NCBI GenBank assembly: GCA_900550775.1
Contig: URTH01000082.1
Coordinates: 1 to 7,407, forward strand
Reading direction: 5' to 3'
DNA from: an uncultured Eubacteriales bacterium
GTDB lineage: Bacteria > Bacillota > Clostridia > Monoglobales > Monoglobaceae
DNA length: 7,407 nt
Each line of letters starts with the position of its first letter. Within the stretch, counting starts at the first letter, position 1. Both the position numbers and the translations under genes were made by a program. The notes below the pieces were generated by a model. That model did not search any database, was not told the DNA's origin, and worked only from the letters and a program-made list of their open reading frames with translations. Of the stretch, positions 6,477-7,407 are shown piece after piece.

Positions 6477-7285
6477 AAATCAAAACAGCGCCGTTTGTCA
6501 AAGAGATGTGCGATACCGCCGCAAACATGTACCGTCTCGGCTGGGACGAGCGGAACGGCGGTAACATCAGTTATTTGTTGGACGAAGAAACGGTCGCAAA
6601 GTATTTGGATCTTCAAAACGTCATTCGGACAATTCCGATCGGGTTCGCCGCAGAGCCGCTGATCGGCAAAATCTTTATCGTGACCGGCACCGGAAAATAC
6701 TTTAAAAATGTTAAAGAGGATCCGGAAAACAACCTGGGCATCATTCGGATTGCCAAGGACGGATGCACGGCGGAGCTTTTGTGGGGCTATCGTGACGGCG
6801 GAAAGTTCACCAGTGAATTGCCTGCCCATCTGATGAGCCATATGGCACGGCTGCGCGTGGATCCCGAAAACCGGGTTGTGATGCATTCGCATCCGACCAA
6901 CACGCTGGCGATGAACTATGTGCATGAGCTGGACGAGAAAAAGATGACGCATACCCTGTGGGAAATGTGTACCGAGTGCATTGTCGTTTTCCCGGACGGC
7001 GTGGGGGTTCTTCCGTGGATGCTGTGCGGCACCAATGAAATCGGCGAGGCAACGGCGAAAAAGATGGAAGAATTTCGGCTTGTCATTTGGGGCATGCACG
7101 GGATTTACGGCGCGGGAAAGACCATGGACGAGACGTTTGGCCTGATTGAGACGGTGGAAAAGGCGGCGCAGATTTATATGCTTACGGCGCATCTGCCGCG
7201 TGTGAATACCATTCGCGATACCGAGATGCAGTCGCTTGCCGAATACTTCGGCGTAGACTATCGGAAGGACTTTTTAAATCTGTAA
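6470..7285 (+). CDS. rhaD: rhamnulose-1-phosphate aldolase
   Basis: A zinc-dependent class II aldolase (EC 4.1.2.19) that splits L-rhamnulose-1-phosphate into dihydroxyacetone phosphate and L-lactaldehyde. At 271 residues it matches the 274 of E. coli RhaD. Visible features are the N-terminal GWDERNGGNIS (24-34), the phosphate-site TGTGKYF (72-78), SELPAHL (115-121) with E116 the expected catalytic residue, and the zinc histidines H139 and H141 in MHSHPTN (138-144) and H210 in GMHGIY (208-213). This pattern separates RhaD from the shorter fuculose and ribulose-phosphate relatives. The ATG lies inside the end of rhaA (ATGCTAG overlap), with AAGGAG 8 nt upstream, so the two are co-transcribed and probably translationally coupled. 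No rhamnulokinase gene lies between or after them in this window. Confidence 0.97.
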   Translation: MLEIKTAPFVKEMCDTAANMYRLGWDERNGGNISYLLDEETVAKYLDLQNVIRTIPIGFAAEPLIGKIFIVTGTGKYFKNVKEDPENNLGIIRIAKDGCTAELLWGYRDGGKFTSELPAHLMSHMARLRVDPENRVVMHSHPTNTLAMNYVHELDEKKMTHTLWEMCTECIVVFPDGVGVLPWMLCGTNEIGEATAKKMEEFRLVIWGMHGIYGAGKTMDETFGLIETVEKAAQIYMLTAHLPRVNTIRDTEMQSLAEYFGVDYRKDFLNL

Positions 7286-7307
7286 AAAAAATTAAAATAT
7301 TTTTCTG

Positions 7308-7358
7308 TACAAAATGGCTGCGGCGCAGGGAAACCCTTGCGCCGCAGCCGCTTTTGTA
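7308..7358. terminator. bidirectional intrinsic terminator between rhaD and the convergent gene
   Basis: GGCTGCGGCGCAGGG (7316-7330), a loop of AAA, and CCCTTGCGCCGCAGCC (7334-7349) form a 15-bp G/C-rich stem with one bulged base. The flanking TACAAAA (7308-7314) and TTTTGTA (7352-7358) can extend it and supply T-rich tails on both strands. On the minus strand further T-runs follow (7270-7300 read in reverse). The position between two convergent genes fits termination of both. Confidence 0.88.
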
Positions 7359-7362
7359 TGCT

Positions 7363-7407
7363 TTATTTCAGTTCCGCGATGGTGACGCCGTCCTCACCCT
7401 CGCCGTA
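7363..7407 (-). CDS. mutS2: C-terminal end of a convergent gene, probably MutS2
   Basis: Only the last 14 codons and the TAA stop are in the window, reading YGEGEDGVTIAELK. This closely resembles the extreme C-terminus of MutS2 after its Smr domain, which in Firmicutes typically ends with a Gly/Glu-rich turn, GVT and a short strand ending in ELK or EFK. MutS2 is a MutS-like ATPase involved in ribosome rescue or recombination control, unrelated to rhamnose. If correct, the rhamnose locus ends at the hairpin and housekeeping sequence begins here. Fourteen residues are too few for certainty. Confidence 0.6.
   Translation of the reverse strand, partial: YGEGEDGVTIAELK

Noticed and set aside
6473..7192. 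A 239-codon minus-strand open frame opposite rhaD
   Set aside because: It is antisense to a clear RhaD with intact catalytic residues, and I saw no ribosome site or family resemblance for it.

Overview
The window looks like an L-rhamnose acquisition and breakdown locus from a Gram-positive anaerobe of the Clostridia type. This rests on the strong AGGAGG-type Shine-Dalgarno sites, the mixed base composition, a GH78 rhamnosidase without a signal peptide, and an apparent mutS2 end on the right. The taxonomic placement is an inference from style, not from a marker gene.

Left part, minus strand (1-3941): a tightly packed operon read right to left. A LacI-type repressor (2801-3808) is followed by a family GH78 alpha-L-rhamnosidase (270-2810) and the N-terminal 91 residues of an RpiB/LacA/LacB-like sugar-phosphate isomerase that runs off the left edge (1-273). 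Both gene junctions overlap. The operon has a near-consensus sigma-A promoter (TTGACA, 17 bp, TATAAC with an extended TGC). Just downstream of it lies a perfect 22-bp palindrome with a central CG, a very good candidate for the LacI protein's own operator. The lacI leader is odd: its best Shine-Dalgarno is separated from the likely ATG by a stem-loop.

Middle (4014-5228): an AraC-family regulator with an N-terminal cupin-like domain, on the minus strand, diverges from the catabolic genes. The 192-bp divergent region holds a good promoter for rhaA (TTGCCG, 17 bp, TATAAT). It also holds a plausible overlapping promoter for the regulator, and a direct repeat with a 21-bp period that abuts the rhaA -35 box, the geometry expected for an AraC-family activator.

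Right part, plus strand (5229-7285): L-rhamnose isomerase (rhaA) overlaps rhamnulose-1-phosphate aldolase (rhaD) by 7 bp. A long hairpin, flanked by T-rich sequence on both strands, separates rhaD from the last 14 codons of a convergent gene that reads like the C-terminus of MutS2.

Working model: the cytoplasmic rhamnosidase releases L-rhamnose from imported glycosides, RhaA makes L-rhamnulose, and RhaD cleaves rhamnulose-1-phosphate to DHAP and L-lactaldehyde. The intervening kinase (RhaB), a transporter and a lactaldehyde reductase are not in the window. Two regulators appear to split control: AraC-type activation of rhaAD and LacI-type repression of the rhamnosidase operon. I see no evidence of mobile elements, CRISPR arrays, tRNA or rRNA genes. 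No stretch of 300 bases lacks a gene.
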